From assembly GCA_964531265.1 (NCBI GenBank), contig CAZHDW010000025.1:1-23140 (forward strand): a stretch of DNA of 23,140 bases, written 5' to 3'. The notes below the pieces were generated by a model. The model worked only from the letters and a program-made list of their open reading frames with translations, was not told where the DNA came from and ran no database searches. This document shows positions 15,174-21,991 of this stretch, one piece after another. The stretch comes from Hominenteromicrobium sp964531265. GTDB lineage: Bacteria > Bacillota > Clostridia > Oscillospirales > Acutalibacteraceae. The translations under genes and the position numbers were made by a program. The number at the start of each line of letters is the position of its first letter. Within the stretch, counting starts at the first letter, position 1.

Positions 15174-16184
15174 TTAACCGAGGTCTATGCTGCGCTGTGC
15201 ACAGGCGTTGAGCTCCATTCCGGCAGTGTTTCCGGCAAGAAATTCGTAATATGCCTGAGCGCCGACCATAGCGGCGTTGTCACCGCAGAGTGAAAGCTCC
15301 GGCTTATACAGTGTGCGTCCGGTGCGGCGGCACTCCTCCTCAAGGCGTCTTCTAAGCAGTGAATTCGCAGAAACGCCGCCCGCTATAACGAGCTTTTTGT
15401 GCCCGGTCTCATCGGCTGCACGCAGGAAATTGCGTACAAGGCAATCCACAACGGCCTTTCTGTAAGAGGCTGCAAGGTCGGCGGTATTCACCGTAAGACC
15501 CTTTTGCTCGGCGTTGTGCAGTGTGTTGATGACGGCGGTCTTAAGGCCGGAGAAACTGAAGTCGAGCGGTGCACCCTCGACTGTAGGGCGCGGCAGTGTG
15601 AAAGCACTGTCGTCACCGGTCTCGGCAAGCTTATCCATATGGATTCCGCCGGGATAGGGCATTCCCATTGCACGAGCCGCCTTGTCAAAGGCCTCGCCTG
15701 CGGCATCGTCACGCGTTTTTCCGAGAATGCGCAGGGAGGTGTAGTCGCTGACCTCTATGATATGCGTATGTCCGCCGGACACAACAAGGCACAGGAACGG
15801 CGGCTTGAGCTCGGGATTTGTTATGTAGTTGGAGGCGATGTGGCTGCGCAGATGATGCACCGGTATCAGCGGAAGACCGGAGGCAAGCGAGAGCCCCTTG
15901 GCAAAGTTCACGCCGACCAGCAGTGCACCGATAAGGCCGGGGGCATAGGTCACACCGATTGCGTCAATGTCTGAAATGCTGAGACCGGGGCGCTCAAGGG
16001 CTTCACGTACCACACCGACAATGGATTCGCTGTGTCTGCGCGAGGCAATTTCCGGCACAACGCCGCCGTAGAGCTTGTGCTCTTCTACCTGAGTTGCGAC
16101 AACACTTGATATGACTTTGCGGCCGTCCTCGACAACTGCGGCAGCAGTTTCGTCGCAGGAGCTTTCAATAGCAAGAATTTTCAT
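15174..16184 (-). CDS. tsaD: tRNA N6-adenosine threonylcarbamoyltransferase TsaD
   Basis: A 336-residue essential enzyme that, with TsaB and TsaE, transfers the threonylcarbamoyl group to A37 of tRNAs reading ANN codons. The N-terminal MKILAIESSCDETAAAVV, the metal-binding HHLRSH (His111, His115), LVVSGGHTHI, GEAFDKAARAMGMPYPGG and the late LCGDNAAMVG are all present in order. Length matches the family. GAGGAT lies 6 nt before the start. tsaB, tsaE and rimI are not adjacent, unlike the common clostridial arrangement. The gene shares the upstream 220-bp region with the divergent GH2 gene and ends at a long terminator. Confidence 0.96.
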   Translation of the reverse strand: MKILAIESSCDETAAAVVEDGRKVISSVVATQVEEHKLYGGVVPEIASRRHSESIVGVVREALERPGLSISDIDAIGVTYAPGLIGALLVGVNFAKGLSLASGLPLIPVHHLRSHIASNYITNPELKPPFLCLVVSGGHTHIIEVSDYTSLRILGKTRDDAAGEAFDKAARAMGMPYPGGIHMDKLAETGDDSAFTLPRPTVEGAPLDFSFSGLKTAVINTLHNAEQKGLTVNTADLAASYRKAVVDCLVRNFLRAADETGHKKLVIAGGVSANSLLRRRLEEECRRTGRTLYKPELSLCGDNAAMVGAQAYYEFLAGNTAGMELNACAQRSIDLG

Positions 16185-16300
16185 ATTTCATCCTCAATTC
16201 GTTATTCTTAAATTTCATAGGGACACGCATGTCCGATAGCACTTTCGTCGGATAATGCGGTAAAAAATATTTTTTTCTTCAAAAAGTCCGATATATACTT

Positions 16301-16329
16301 ATTTTATCATAGAAAAAAGAGTAACACAA
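16301..16329 (-). promoter_or_regulatory. Promoter candidate for tsaD
   Basis: On the minus strand TTGTGT (16324-16329), a 17-bp spacer and TAAAAT (16301-16306) precede tsaD by about 115 bp. Its -35 lies 14 bp from the -35 of the divergent GH2 promoter. Confidence 0.35.
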
Positions 16330-16343
16330 CCCTGAACAATCAA

Positions 16344-16372
16344 TTGACAGCTATCACTTTGCTTGCTATAAT
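16344..16372 (+). promoter_or_regulatory. Perfect consensus sigma-A promoter for GH2 gene
   Basis: TTGACA (16344-16349), exactly 17 bp, and TATAAT (16367-16372) match the consensus at all twelve positions. The transcript should start near 16379, about 25 nt before the TTG start codon. Confidence 0.85.
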
Positions 16373-16403
16373 GAAACCAAAATCCGACCGGAGAGTGATT
16401 ATT

Positions 16404-18155
16404 TTGAAACATTATATTCCCGACTATCCGCGTCCGCAGATGGTTAGAACCGATTGGGAAAACCTGAACGGCGCCTGGAATTTCGCATTTGACGACGCTA
16501 ACAGCGGAGAAAAGCTCGGCTGGCAGAAGGGCTTTGAGAAGCAGTACGACATTGAAGTACCCTTTACCTACGAGACAAAGCTGAGCGGTATCGGACGCGA
16601 AGAGGCACATGAGCATGTGTGGTATTCCAGAACACTCAATATCAAGCCGCACAGCGGCCGTGTTCTTCTGCACTTTGAGGGCAGCGATTATCATACACGT
16701 GCATTTGTTAACGGACAGCTTGTCGGCGAGCATTTCGGCGGCTATGCCCGTTTCAGCTTTGATATTACCGACTATGTGAACGACGGCGAGAATCAGCTTG
16801 TTGTGCATGTAGAGGACAGCTTCAGCCGCAATCAGCCCAGAGGCAAGCAGCGCTGGATTCCGGAGAATTTCTCCTGCTTCTATGTGCAGACCACCGGCCT
16901 TTGGAAGACAGTTTGGCTTGAGTACGCACCCGAGGTCAGCATCAAGAGCCTCAAAATTACTCCCAATGTTGTCGAAAAGTGCGTTTATGTTGAGGCACAG
17001 GTCACTGCTGATGACCCGACACTCAAGGTGCGCGCAGCAGCTTCCTTTAAGGGTCAGGAGGCCGGTGTAACTGAGGTAGCAGTACGCAACGGTCTTGCCA
17101 AGCTGACACTTAACGTTGAGTGCCGCACTATCAACGAGTGGAACGCAATGCTGTGGTCACCGAACAGCCCGAACCTCTATGACCTTGATGTTGAGCTCAT
17201 CAACGATAATGAGGTCATAGATACCGTTGGCTCCTATTTTGGTATGCGCGAGATAAAGATAAACGGCAATCGCATTCTTCTCAACGGTGCAGAGCTCTAT
17301 CAGAGACTTATCCTTGACCAGGGCTACTGGAAGGATTCCCATCTCACACCGCCGAGCGAGGCAGCTCTTATCGAGGATATCGACAAGATCATGGCATTCG
17401 GCTATAACGGCGTAAGAAAGCACCAGAAGACAGAGGACGAAAGATTCCTCTATTGGGCCGATGTCAAGGGCCTCCTTGTCTGGAGTGAGTTCCCGGCAAC
17501 CTACACCTTCACGGACGATGCGATACAGAATATCACAAGCGAGTGGATGGAGATCGTTCGCCAGAACTACAACCACCCGTCCATAATCACATGGACTCCG
17601 TTCAATGAGAGCTGGGGCGTTCCGAATATCGGAACAGAGCAGGATCAGCAGGATCTCACCAAGGCTGTGTATTACCTCACAAAGTCCTTCGATAAGATGC
17701 GCCCGGTCATCACAAATGACGGCTGGCAGCACACCATCTCCGATATCATCACTCTGCATGACTATGAGGAGAGCGGCGACACCTTCTTCAAGTATTATAC
17801 CGAGCATAAGGATGAGTTCCTGAAGAACGAGCGCTCCTACAGCACCGGCGGACAGTTCTACGCCTTTGCAAACGGCAACGGTTACCGCGGACAGCCGATC
17901 ATCATCAGCGAGTTCGGCGGCATCGCCTTCAATAACGGCGAAGCTGGCTGGGGATATGGCAATAAGGTCGCCGATAAGGATGCTTTTGTAAAGCGCTTCG
18001 ATTCCATAGTTTCCGCTGTTAAGAAGCTCGACTATTGCTGTGGCTTCTGCTATACACAGGTTACAGATGTTCAGCAGGAGATCAACGGTCTTATGGATAT
18101 GGACAGAAACTGCAAGATCGACCCGGAGATCATCGCTGAGATCAACGAGAGATAA
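16404..18155 (+). CDS. Glycoside hydrolase family 2 protein
   Basis: A 583-residue intracellular exo-glycosidase. Domains in order: an N-terminal jelly-roll sugar-binding domain (1 to about 175, with WYSRTL and RAFVNGQLVGEHFGGY), an immunoglobulin-like sandwich (about 176-275) and the TIM barrel. FNESWG gives acid/base Glu402 and ISEFGG gives nucleophile Glu503, a retaining pair. GH2 includes beta-galactosidases, beta-glucuronidases and beta-mannosidases; the compact size and NGVRKHQKTEDERFLYWAD resemble uncharacterised gut Firmicutes enzymes, so I leave specificity open. I start at TTG 16404: GGAGAG lies 8 nt upstream and KHYIPDYPRPQMVR begins the family homology. Upstream in-frame starts at 16344 and 16371 fall inside the promoter itself and cannot be in the message. 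Monocistronic, followed by two terminators. Confidence 0.9.
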   Translation: MKHYIPDYPRPQMVRTDWENLNGAWNFAFDDANSGEKLGWQKGFEKQYDIEVPFTYETKLSGIGREEAHEHVWYSRTLNIKPHSGRVLLHFEGSDYHTRAFVNGQLVGEHFGGYARFSFDITDYVNDGENQLVVHVEDSFSRNQPRGKQRWIPENFSCFYVQTTGLWKTVWLEYAPEVSIKSLKITPNVVEKCVYVEAQVTADDPTLKVRAAASFKGQEAGVTEVAVRNGLAKLTLNVECRTINEWNAMLWSPNSPNLYDLDVELINDNEVIDTVGSYFGMREIKINGNRILLNGAELYQRLILDQGYWKDSHLTPPSEAALIEDIDKIMAFGYNGVRKHQKTEDERFLYWADVKGLLVWSEFPATYTFTDDAIQNITSEWMEIVRQNYNHPSIITWTPFNESWGVPNIGTEQDQQDLTKAVYYLTKSFDKMRPVITNDGWQHTISDIITLHDYEESGDTFFKYYTEHKDEFLKNERSYSTGGQFYAFANGNGYRGQPIIISEFGGIAFNNGEAGWGYGNKVADKDAFVKRFDSIVSAVKKLDYCCGFCYTQVTDVQQEINGLMDMDRNCKIDPEIIAEINER

Positions 18156-18219
18156 TCTGAAAAAAATACGGCTTGACCCTCTTTGGGGGAGAGCCGGAGC
18201 TTTACCGAATAAACAAGAA

Positions 18220-18254
18220 GAGGAGCGTATCGAAATCGATATGCTCCTCATTTT
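18220..18254 (+). terminator. Terminator 1 after the GH2 gene
   Basis: A 13-bp stem with one G-U pair (18220-18232 with 18237-18249), AAAT loop, followed by ATTTTT. Confidence 0.75.
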
Positions 18255-18276
18255 TACGGATAAACAATATTTCCTG

Positions 18277-18310
18277 AACGGACACCGGGCGTATCTGGAG
18301 TCCGTTTTTT
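18277..18310 (+). terminator. Possible second terminator after the GH2 gene
   Basis: AACGGAC (18277-18283) pairs with GTCCGTT (18300-18306), with partial pairing inside the 16-nt loop, and T6 follows at 18305-18310. It overlaps the last two bases of the convergent P-loop gene. Confidence 0.45.
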
Positions 18311-18815
18311 ATGCTCGCCTGTTTATATACCACACGTCTATCTCATCATGCGCAGGCGGCTCAAAAAGGGAGAGAAGCTTCTTCATAAGCCCCTCATCAA
18401 GCTCGAAGACGGAATTGTCCCCGGCACGCACCGCAGCATTTCGCGCAGCAATGTTCTTTTGCCAGTCCTCATCCGAAATATCGATATAGTGCCACTCTAT
18501 CTCAATGCCCTGCTCCCGATAGAGCGCCGTTACCTCCGCTCTATCGGCATGGGACCAGAAGCCCCACTCCAAAATGACATTGCAGCCGGAACGGACTATC
18601 TCCGCAGCCTTCTTGTGAAGATATCGCTTTACGCGGAGCATCATGGCGTCGTGGCCGTCGCCGAGGTCATTGTCAAAAAGCACATGGGTGAGCTCGTCGC
18701 AGGAGAGAACAACGGCGTTCAGCTCATTCTTCAACTTATCGGTATAAAAGCTTTTGCCACAGCATATTTTGCCGCAGACGGCAATGATCCTTGCAGCGGT
18801 ATCGTTCCTTGTCAT
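18309..18815 (-). CDS. P-loop kinase-like ATPase (AAA_33/zeta-toxin-like fold)
   Basis: A 168-residue cytoplasmic protein. The Walker A loop is GKICCGKS (15-22), preceded by the hydrophobic strand RIIAVC. DELTHVLFD (40-48) and LEWGFWSHADR (82-92) match the substrate-binding and Walker-B-like positions of small phosphotransferases of the AAA_33 group, which includes zeta-type toxins, chloramphenicol phosphotransferase and gluconate-kinase-like enzymes. The central region is rich in arginines that may form a lid (RNAAVRAG). The substrate cannot be deduced. GGAGAG lies 7 nt before the start. It begins 24 bp after the lexA stop, with no terminator between, so it is probably transcribed from the lexA promoter. 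No antitoxin-like partner is visible. Confidence 0.8.
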   Translation of the reverse strand: MTRNDTAARIIAVCGKICCGKSFYTDKLKNELNAVVLSCDELTHVLFDNDLGDGHDAMMLRVKRYLHKKAAEIVRSGCNVILEWGFWSHADRAEVTALYREQGIEIEWHYIDISDEDWQKNIAARNAAVRAGDNSVFELDEGLMKKLLSLFEPPAHDEIDVWYINRRA

Positions 18816-18839
18816 AAGATTCTCTCCGTGTGGGCAGAA

Positions 18840-19424
18840 TCAATTATAGTAGCGAACAACGGCAATGACCTTGCCGAGTATGGATACTTCGTCGGAGATT
18901 ATCGGCTCGAAATCCGGATTCTCCGGCTGAAGCCTGAAAGTACCGTTTTCCTTATAAAAGCGCTTTACCGTAGCCTCATCATCAATCATGCCGACAACTA
19001 TTTCGCCGTTTTCGGCAACGGGAGTTTTTTCGGCGATAACATAATCGCCATCAAGTATGCCTGCGTTTATCATGCTGAGGCCGTCAACATGCAGGGCAAA
19101 AAGCTCTTTGCCGGTTTTATCGGGGTAGGGAATGTAGCCCTCGATATCCTCAACTGCAAGTATCGGCAGACCTGCCGTGACCTTGCCGAGGATCGGTACC
19201 TGCTTTGCGGCAGCCGCACCTGCAATATGTATGGAGCGGTTCAGGCCGGCATCACGTGTTATATATCCCATGGCTTCAAGGGATTTCAGGTGTGAATGTA
19301 CGGTTGAGGTGGAACGCAGGCCGGTGGCCGCGCATATCTCTCGTACCGATGGCGGAACAGCACGCTCAGCCATAGTGGCACAAAGATAGTCGTATACAAG
19401 CTGTTGGCTTTTCGTCAATGCCAT
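18840..19424 (-). CDS. lexA: LexA, SOS-response repressor
   Basis: A 194-residue repressor and self-cleaving serine protease that controls DNA-damage genes; RecA filaments trigger its cleavage. Residues 1-65 are the winged helix-turn-helix DNA-binding domain (PPSVREICAATGLRSTSTVHSHL, 24-46). The cleavage site is Ala84-Gly85 in VTAGLP. The catalytic dyad is Ser117 (GLSMINAGILDGD) and Lys154 (ATVKRFYKE). The residue before the serine is Leu, where many LexA proteins have Asp (GDSM). I use ATG 19424, with GGAGG 9 nt upstream; the longer frame to 19508 would run back through the promoter. A P-loop gene follows in the same unit. An SOS-box-like sequence in the promoter fits autoregulation. Confidence 0.95.
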   Translation of the reverse strand: MALTKSQQLVYDYLCATMAERAVPPSVREICAATGLRSTSTVHSHLKSLEAMGYITRDAGLNRSIHIAGAAAAKQVPILGKVTAGLPILAVEDIEGYIPYPDKTGKELFALHVDGLSMINAGILDGDYVIAEKTPVAENGEIVVGMIDDEATVKRFYKENGTFRLQPENPDFEPIISDEVSILGKVIAVVRYYN

Positions 19425-19479
19425 ATAGATTTCCTCCGTTATCAGCGGCCATAATGAGCCACCGTAATATTCTGAACTC

Positions 19480-19508
19480 ATTGTAACACATTTGTTCGCA
19501 AATTGCAA
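19480..19508 (-). promoter_or_regulatory. lexA promoter with SOS-box-like operator
   Basis: On the minus strand TTGCAA (19503-19508), a 17-bp spacer and TACAAT (19480-19485). Within the spacer CGAACAAATGTGTT (19485-19498) matches 12 of 14 positions of the Gram-positive SOS box CGAACRNRYGTTYC. Overlapping it, GTTCGCAAATTGCAAAC (19494-19510) is an imperfect palindrome, and CAAACGTTTG (19506-19515) a perfect one. Confidence 0.6.
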
Positions 19509-19715
19509 ACGTTTGTTTCGGTTTTTGCGCCTGTTTCTTCAATTTTCTTGAAGCTTAGTTAACAAAACCGTTCAAAAATCTTTAAGTTCTGTTCACGGCT
19601 GATTAACAACTGATTTTGTTCTTGGGGTATAATATACTTGTATTCAAACAAAAGGAACCGCACCTTTTTTTGGATATATGTTCTACCCTCCTCAATATAC
19701 CCCTCAAGCTAAAGG

Positions 19716-19747
19716 AAAAAGAACCGAGCCATCGGTTCTTTTTTCTT
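19716..19747 (+). terminator. Orphan terminator upstream of the M23 gene
   Basis: A 12-bp stem of A-tract plus GAACCGA pairing with TCGGTTC plus T-tract (19716-19727 with 19732-19743), GCCA loop, with a T-rich tail TTTTTTCTTTTT. It lies about 75 bp before the M23 gene and follows no plus-strand gene, so it either ends a small transcript or shields the promoter downstream. The A/T arms also allow use on the minus strand. Confidence 0.75.
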
Positions 19748-19757
19748 TTTGTATATT

Positions 19758-19787
19758 TGTATATTTGCGGCAGGTGAGCCAATACTA
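19758..19787 (+). promoter_or_regulatory. Forespore sigma (SigF/SigG)-type promoter candidate
   Basis: TGTATA (19758-19763) and GCCAATACTA (19778-19787), 14 bp apart, resemble the SigF pattern GYWTA and GGNRANANTW (one mismatch at the second G), and AATACTA is one base off the SigG -10 CATACTA. It is placed about 35 bp before the M23 gene, after the orphan terminator. Confidence 0.42.
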
Positions 19788-19822
19788 CCCACAACGGAAC
19801 TTCCAGAAAGGGTTGAAGGTAT

Positions 19823-20605
19823 ATGGCATTGCCAAAAAAAGAAAATGAAAAAGAACAGAGGGCAAGAAAGACCGATAAGCGCGGCTTCTATGCCGCACTT
19901 GCAATATGCTTTCTTGCAATAGGCATCGCCGCATGGAGCACCTATGACACGATGTCGGATTATATGTCCTCGGGGTCGGTCGGTACTGTGACATCGGCGG
20001 CGATACACGCGCACGAGGATCCCGGCTCGTCAAGGCTCGGTGGCCAAAGCACGGCATCGGCCGTTGAGACGGATACAGCACCGGAAGTAAACATAACCGA
20101 AGAGAGCACTGCTGCACCCGTGCAGGAGGTATCCGAGGCGGAGGAAGCACCGGTATTGGAGCCTACAGCCGAGCCGGTCGCAGCGCCTGCGGATTACGTC
20201 AGAAGCGACTGCTATATCAGACCGGTCAGCTCCGATGAGATATTGACACATTACTCCGAGATACCGGTTTATTCCGAGTCCATGCGCGACTACCGCGCAC
20301 ATCTCGGTACGGATTACAGAGCAGAGCGCGGTGAAACGATAAAGGCCATGGCCAACGGAATTGTAAAGGATACGTATACGGACATGCTGCTCGGGAATAT
20401 AATACTGATAGAGCATGGCGATACACAGATAAGCTATTGCGGAGTGGGTGAGACCTTCCTTGTGAAGCCCGGCGAGGTCGTCAGGAGCGGTCAGGATATC
20501 GGCAGTGTGACCGCCGCACCGTTTGAATCCGCCATGGAGACACATCTGCATATCGAGGCCACACGGGACGGAAATGTAATCGACCCGGAGACTCTGTTCA
20601 ATTGA
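19823..20605 (+). CDS. M23-family peptidase-like protein, SpoIIQ-like
   Basis: A 260-residue bitopic membrane protein. A basic N-terminus (1-20) is followed by one membrane helix (about 22-38), then an extracytoplasmic acidic, Ala/Glu/Pro-rich linker (about 60-125) and a LytM/M23 domain (about 130-258). The zinc-site residues are complete: His160 and Asp164 in HLGTD, and the HLH motif at 241-243. This single-helix, linker and LytM design fits SpoIIQ, the forespore protein that pairs with SpoIIIAH across the intermembrane space; clostridial SpoIIQ keeps the metal ligands that Bacillus subtilis lacks. A general cell-wall endopeptidase is the alternative. AAGG motifs precede the start. It is monocistronic, with a forespore-type promoter candidate and a terminator. 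Confidence 0.82.
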   Translation: MALPKKENEKEQRARKTDKRGFYAALAICFLAIGIAAWSTYDTMSDYMSSGSVGTVTSAAIHAHEDPGSSRLGGQSTASAVETDTAPEVNITEESTAAPVQEVSEAEEAPVLEPTAEPVAAPADYVRSDCYIRPVSSDEILTHYSEIPVYSESMRDYRAHLGTDYRAERGETIKAMANGIVKDTYTDMLLGNIILIEHGDTQISYCGVGETFLVKPGEVVRSGQDIGSVTAAPFESAMETHLHIEATRDGNVIDPETLFN

Positions 20606-20639
20606 ATCCTGCCCCCGTCATCGTTTCAGGGGCAAAGCG

Positions 20640-20680
20640 GCAAGAGCTTTCTGCCTAATAGGTCGGAGCTCTTGCTTTTT
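20640..20680 (+). terminator. Terminator after the M23 gene
   Basis: GCAAGAGCT (20640-20648) pairs perfectly with AGCTCTTGC (20667-20675), with T5 following. The 18-nt loop contains a smaller CCTAATAGG hairpin. Confidence 0.85.
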
Positions 20681-20746
20681 GTATACAAAAAAGTCCGCAT
20701 CGGCATCGGATAGAGATATAAATCGACGAAAATCGACCGCCGCGTC

Positions 20747-20775
20747 TTGATAAATCCGCTGAAGTGTGATAGAAT
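20747..20775 (+). promoter_or_regulatory. Promoter of the CaCA antiporter gene
   Basis: TTGATA (20747-20752), a 17-bp spacer and TAGAAT (20770-20775). Transcription would start near 20782, giving a leader of about 123 nt. Confidence 0.6.
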
Positions 20776-20781
20776 TTTTCG

Positions 20782-20904
20782 ACGTAAGCCCGTGCGTAAT
20801 TCTCTCTGCCGGGTGACGAGTGTTATCGTGCGGAGCAGTCCGCGAGATGTGACCAGGTGCGGTTACGCTGCGCTTGGAATTTTTTTGCTTTCAGGAGGCT
20901 GAAT
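20782..20904 (+). promoter_or_regulatory. Structured leader with terminator, possible riboswitch
   Basis: Between the promoter and the antiporter start, the RNA can fold into: a stem of GCCCG (20788-20792) with CGGGT (20810-20814); a tight hairpin GCGGA-GCAG-TCCGC (20830-20843); and a 10-bp hairpin with three G-U pairs (20853-20862 with 20868-20877, loop UUACG) followed by seven U (20880-20886), which looks like an intrinsic terminator only 7 nt before the AGGAGG site. GCGTAA (20794-20799) could pair with TTACGC (20863-20868) in the terminator, giving an alternative fold. It does not match a riboswitch class I can recognise. Confidence 0.5.
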
Positions 20905-21870
20905 ATGCTGATAAATGTTTTGCTTTTTGCCGTGGGTCTTGTCCTGCTGATAAAGGGCGGCGACTGGTTTGTTGACGGTGCAACGGGTATCGCACGCAGA
21001 TTTCATCTGCCGGATATCATCGTCGGTGCTACCGTTGTTTCGATAGGCACGACCCTGCCGGAGGTAATGGTCTCTACGACCGGTGCATTGCAGGGACAGG
21101 GTGCAATGGCATACGGAAATGCCATTGGCTCCATAATATGCAATACGGCGCTCATCGCTGCCATATCCGTTACCTTTAATCCCGGCCCGGTGAACACGAG
21201 TACGATGAAAATGCCCGTTATTTTCTTCTTCGCATCCGCTGCAATATACTGTGTTGCTGCCTATGTGCTCGGAGAGTTTCCGCAGTGGCTCGGCTTCATC
21301 ATGCTTGCTATCTTTGTGCTGTACATGGTGCTGAATGTCCGACATGGCTTTAAGAATCCGGATGAGGCGGAGGCGGAAGAGGATGCCTCAAAGCCGCGTG
21401 CCTTCTGGCTCGAGCTCGTCCTTCTCGTCATCGGCGCTGCCGTTATCGCTGTCGGTGCCGATCTTCTGGTTGATAACGGAACTGCCATCGCACAGACCCT
21501 CGGAGTACCCGAAACCGTTATCGCGCTCACCTTTGTTGCTCTCGGAACCTCACTGCCGGAGCTTATCACAACGATAACCTCCCTGAGAAAGGGACATGCT
21601 TCCCTCGGCATAGGCAACGTTATCGGCGCAAATGTTTTCAACCTTGTGCTCGTATCCGGTGTTTCCGTTTCTCTTGCGCCGTTTGAGGTGCCCGTCGGAA
21701 AGCTGCTGTTCGGCCACAATGCTTCACTGGTGCTCGACATGCCGCTGATGCTCATCGTCATGCTTCTGCTGACAGTACCGGCACTGGCCACCAAAAAACT
21801 CAAGCGCTGGCAGGGCATTCTGCTGCTTGCGATATATGCAGCCTTCTGCATTTTTCAGTTCGTGGTTTAA
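20905..21870 (+). CDS. Ca2+/Na+ antiporter, CaCA family (YrbG-like)
   Basis: A 321-residue membrane protein with about ten helices in two homologous halves. Each half carries the alpha-repeat signature: GTTLPE (48-53) with GNAIGS (71-76), and GTSLPE (214-219) with GNVIGAN (237-243). The acidic residues in these repeats bind the transported cation. An acidic loop (NPDEAEAEEDAS, 151-162) joins the halves. The family exchanges calcium for sodium or protons, some members also using potassium; ion specificity is not readable here. The start at ATG 20905 has a perfect AGGAGG 6 nt upstream; an in-frame ATG at 20857 would lie inside the leader terminator hairpin. It is preceded by a candidate riboswitch or attenuator and followed by a new promoter. 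Confidence 0.92.
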   Translation: MLINVLLFAVGLVLLIKGGDWFVDGATGIARRFHLPDIIVGATVVSIGTTLPEVMVSTTGALQGQGAMAYGNAIGSIICNTALIAAISVTFNPGPVNTSTMKMPVIFFFASAAIYCVAAYVLGEFPQWLGFIMLAIFVLYMVLNVRHGFKNPDEAEAEEDASKPRAFWLELVLLVIGAAVIAVGADLLVDNGTAIAQTLGVPETVIALTFVALGTSLPELITTITSLRKGHASLGIGNVIGANVFNLVLVSGVSVSLAPFEVPVGKLLFGHNASLVLDMPLMLIVMLLLTVPALATKKLKRWQGILLLAIYAAFCIFQFVV

Positions 21871-21892
21871 GCTCTCCGAAGGCTGTGCGGCA

Positions 21893-21921
21893 TTGACTTT
21901 TATATGCGGATTTTCTATAAT
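21893..21921 (+). promoter_or_regulatory. Promoter of the MATE gene
   Basis: TTGACT (21893-21898), a 17-bp spacer and TATAAT (21916-21921), near-consensus, 70 bp before the start. No terminator separates it from the antiporter gene. The leader repeats GGTAGGAT (at about 21943 and just before the start codon). Confidence 0.72.
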
Positions 21922-21991
21922 AACGTCGATACCTTTAATGGGGTAGGATGTATTGAAAAAAGCGGAAAGACCGCGGAAATGAGGTAGGATT

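Larger units (their letters stand above)
19509..19822 (+). other. Intergenic region between lexA and the M23 gene
   Basis: No credible gene lies between the lexA start (19424) and 19823. It holds an inverted repeat CTTCAA-TTTTC-TTGAAG (19537-19553), a lone TATAAT (19628-19633) without a clear -35, two direct copies of a GAACCG-containing stretch (19655-19660 and 19721-19726), a terminator (19716-19747) and a sporulation-type promoter candidate (19758-19787). A short RNA of roughly 100 nt from about 19640 to 19745 is possible but unproven. Confidence 0.4.

Noticed and set aside
17157..18251. A 364-codon open frame antisense to the GH2 gene
   Set aside because: It mirrors the GH2 codon pattern, has no ribosome binding site and shows no recognisable domain; the sense strand has a complete GH2 domain order with catalytic residues.
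20782..20904. yybP-ykoY manganese riboswitch
   Set aside because: I cannot find the conserved GGGGAGUA-type loop and its partner; the leader is kept as unclassified.
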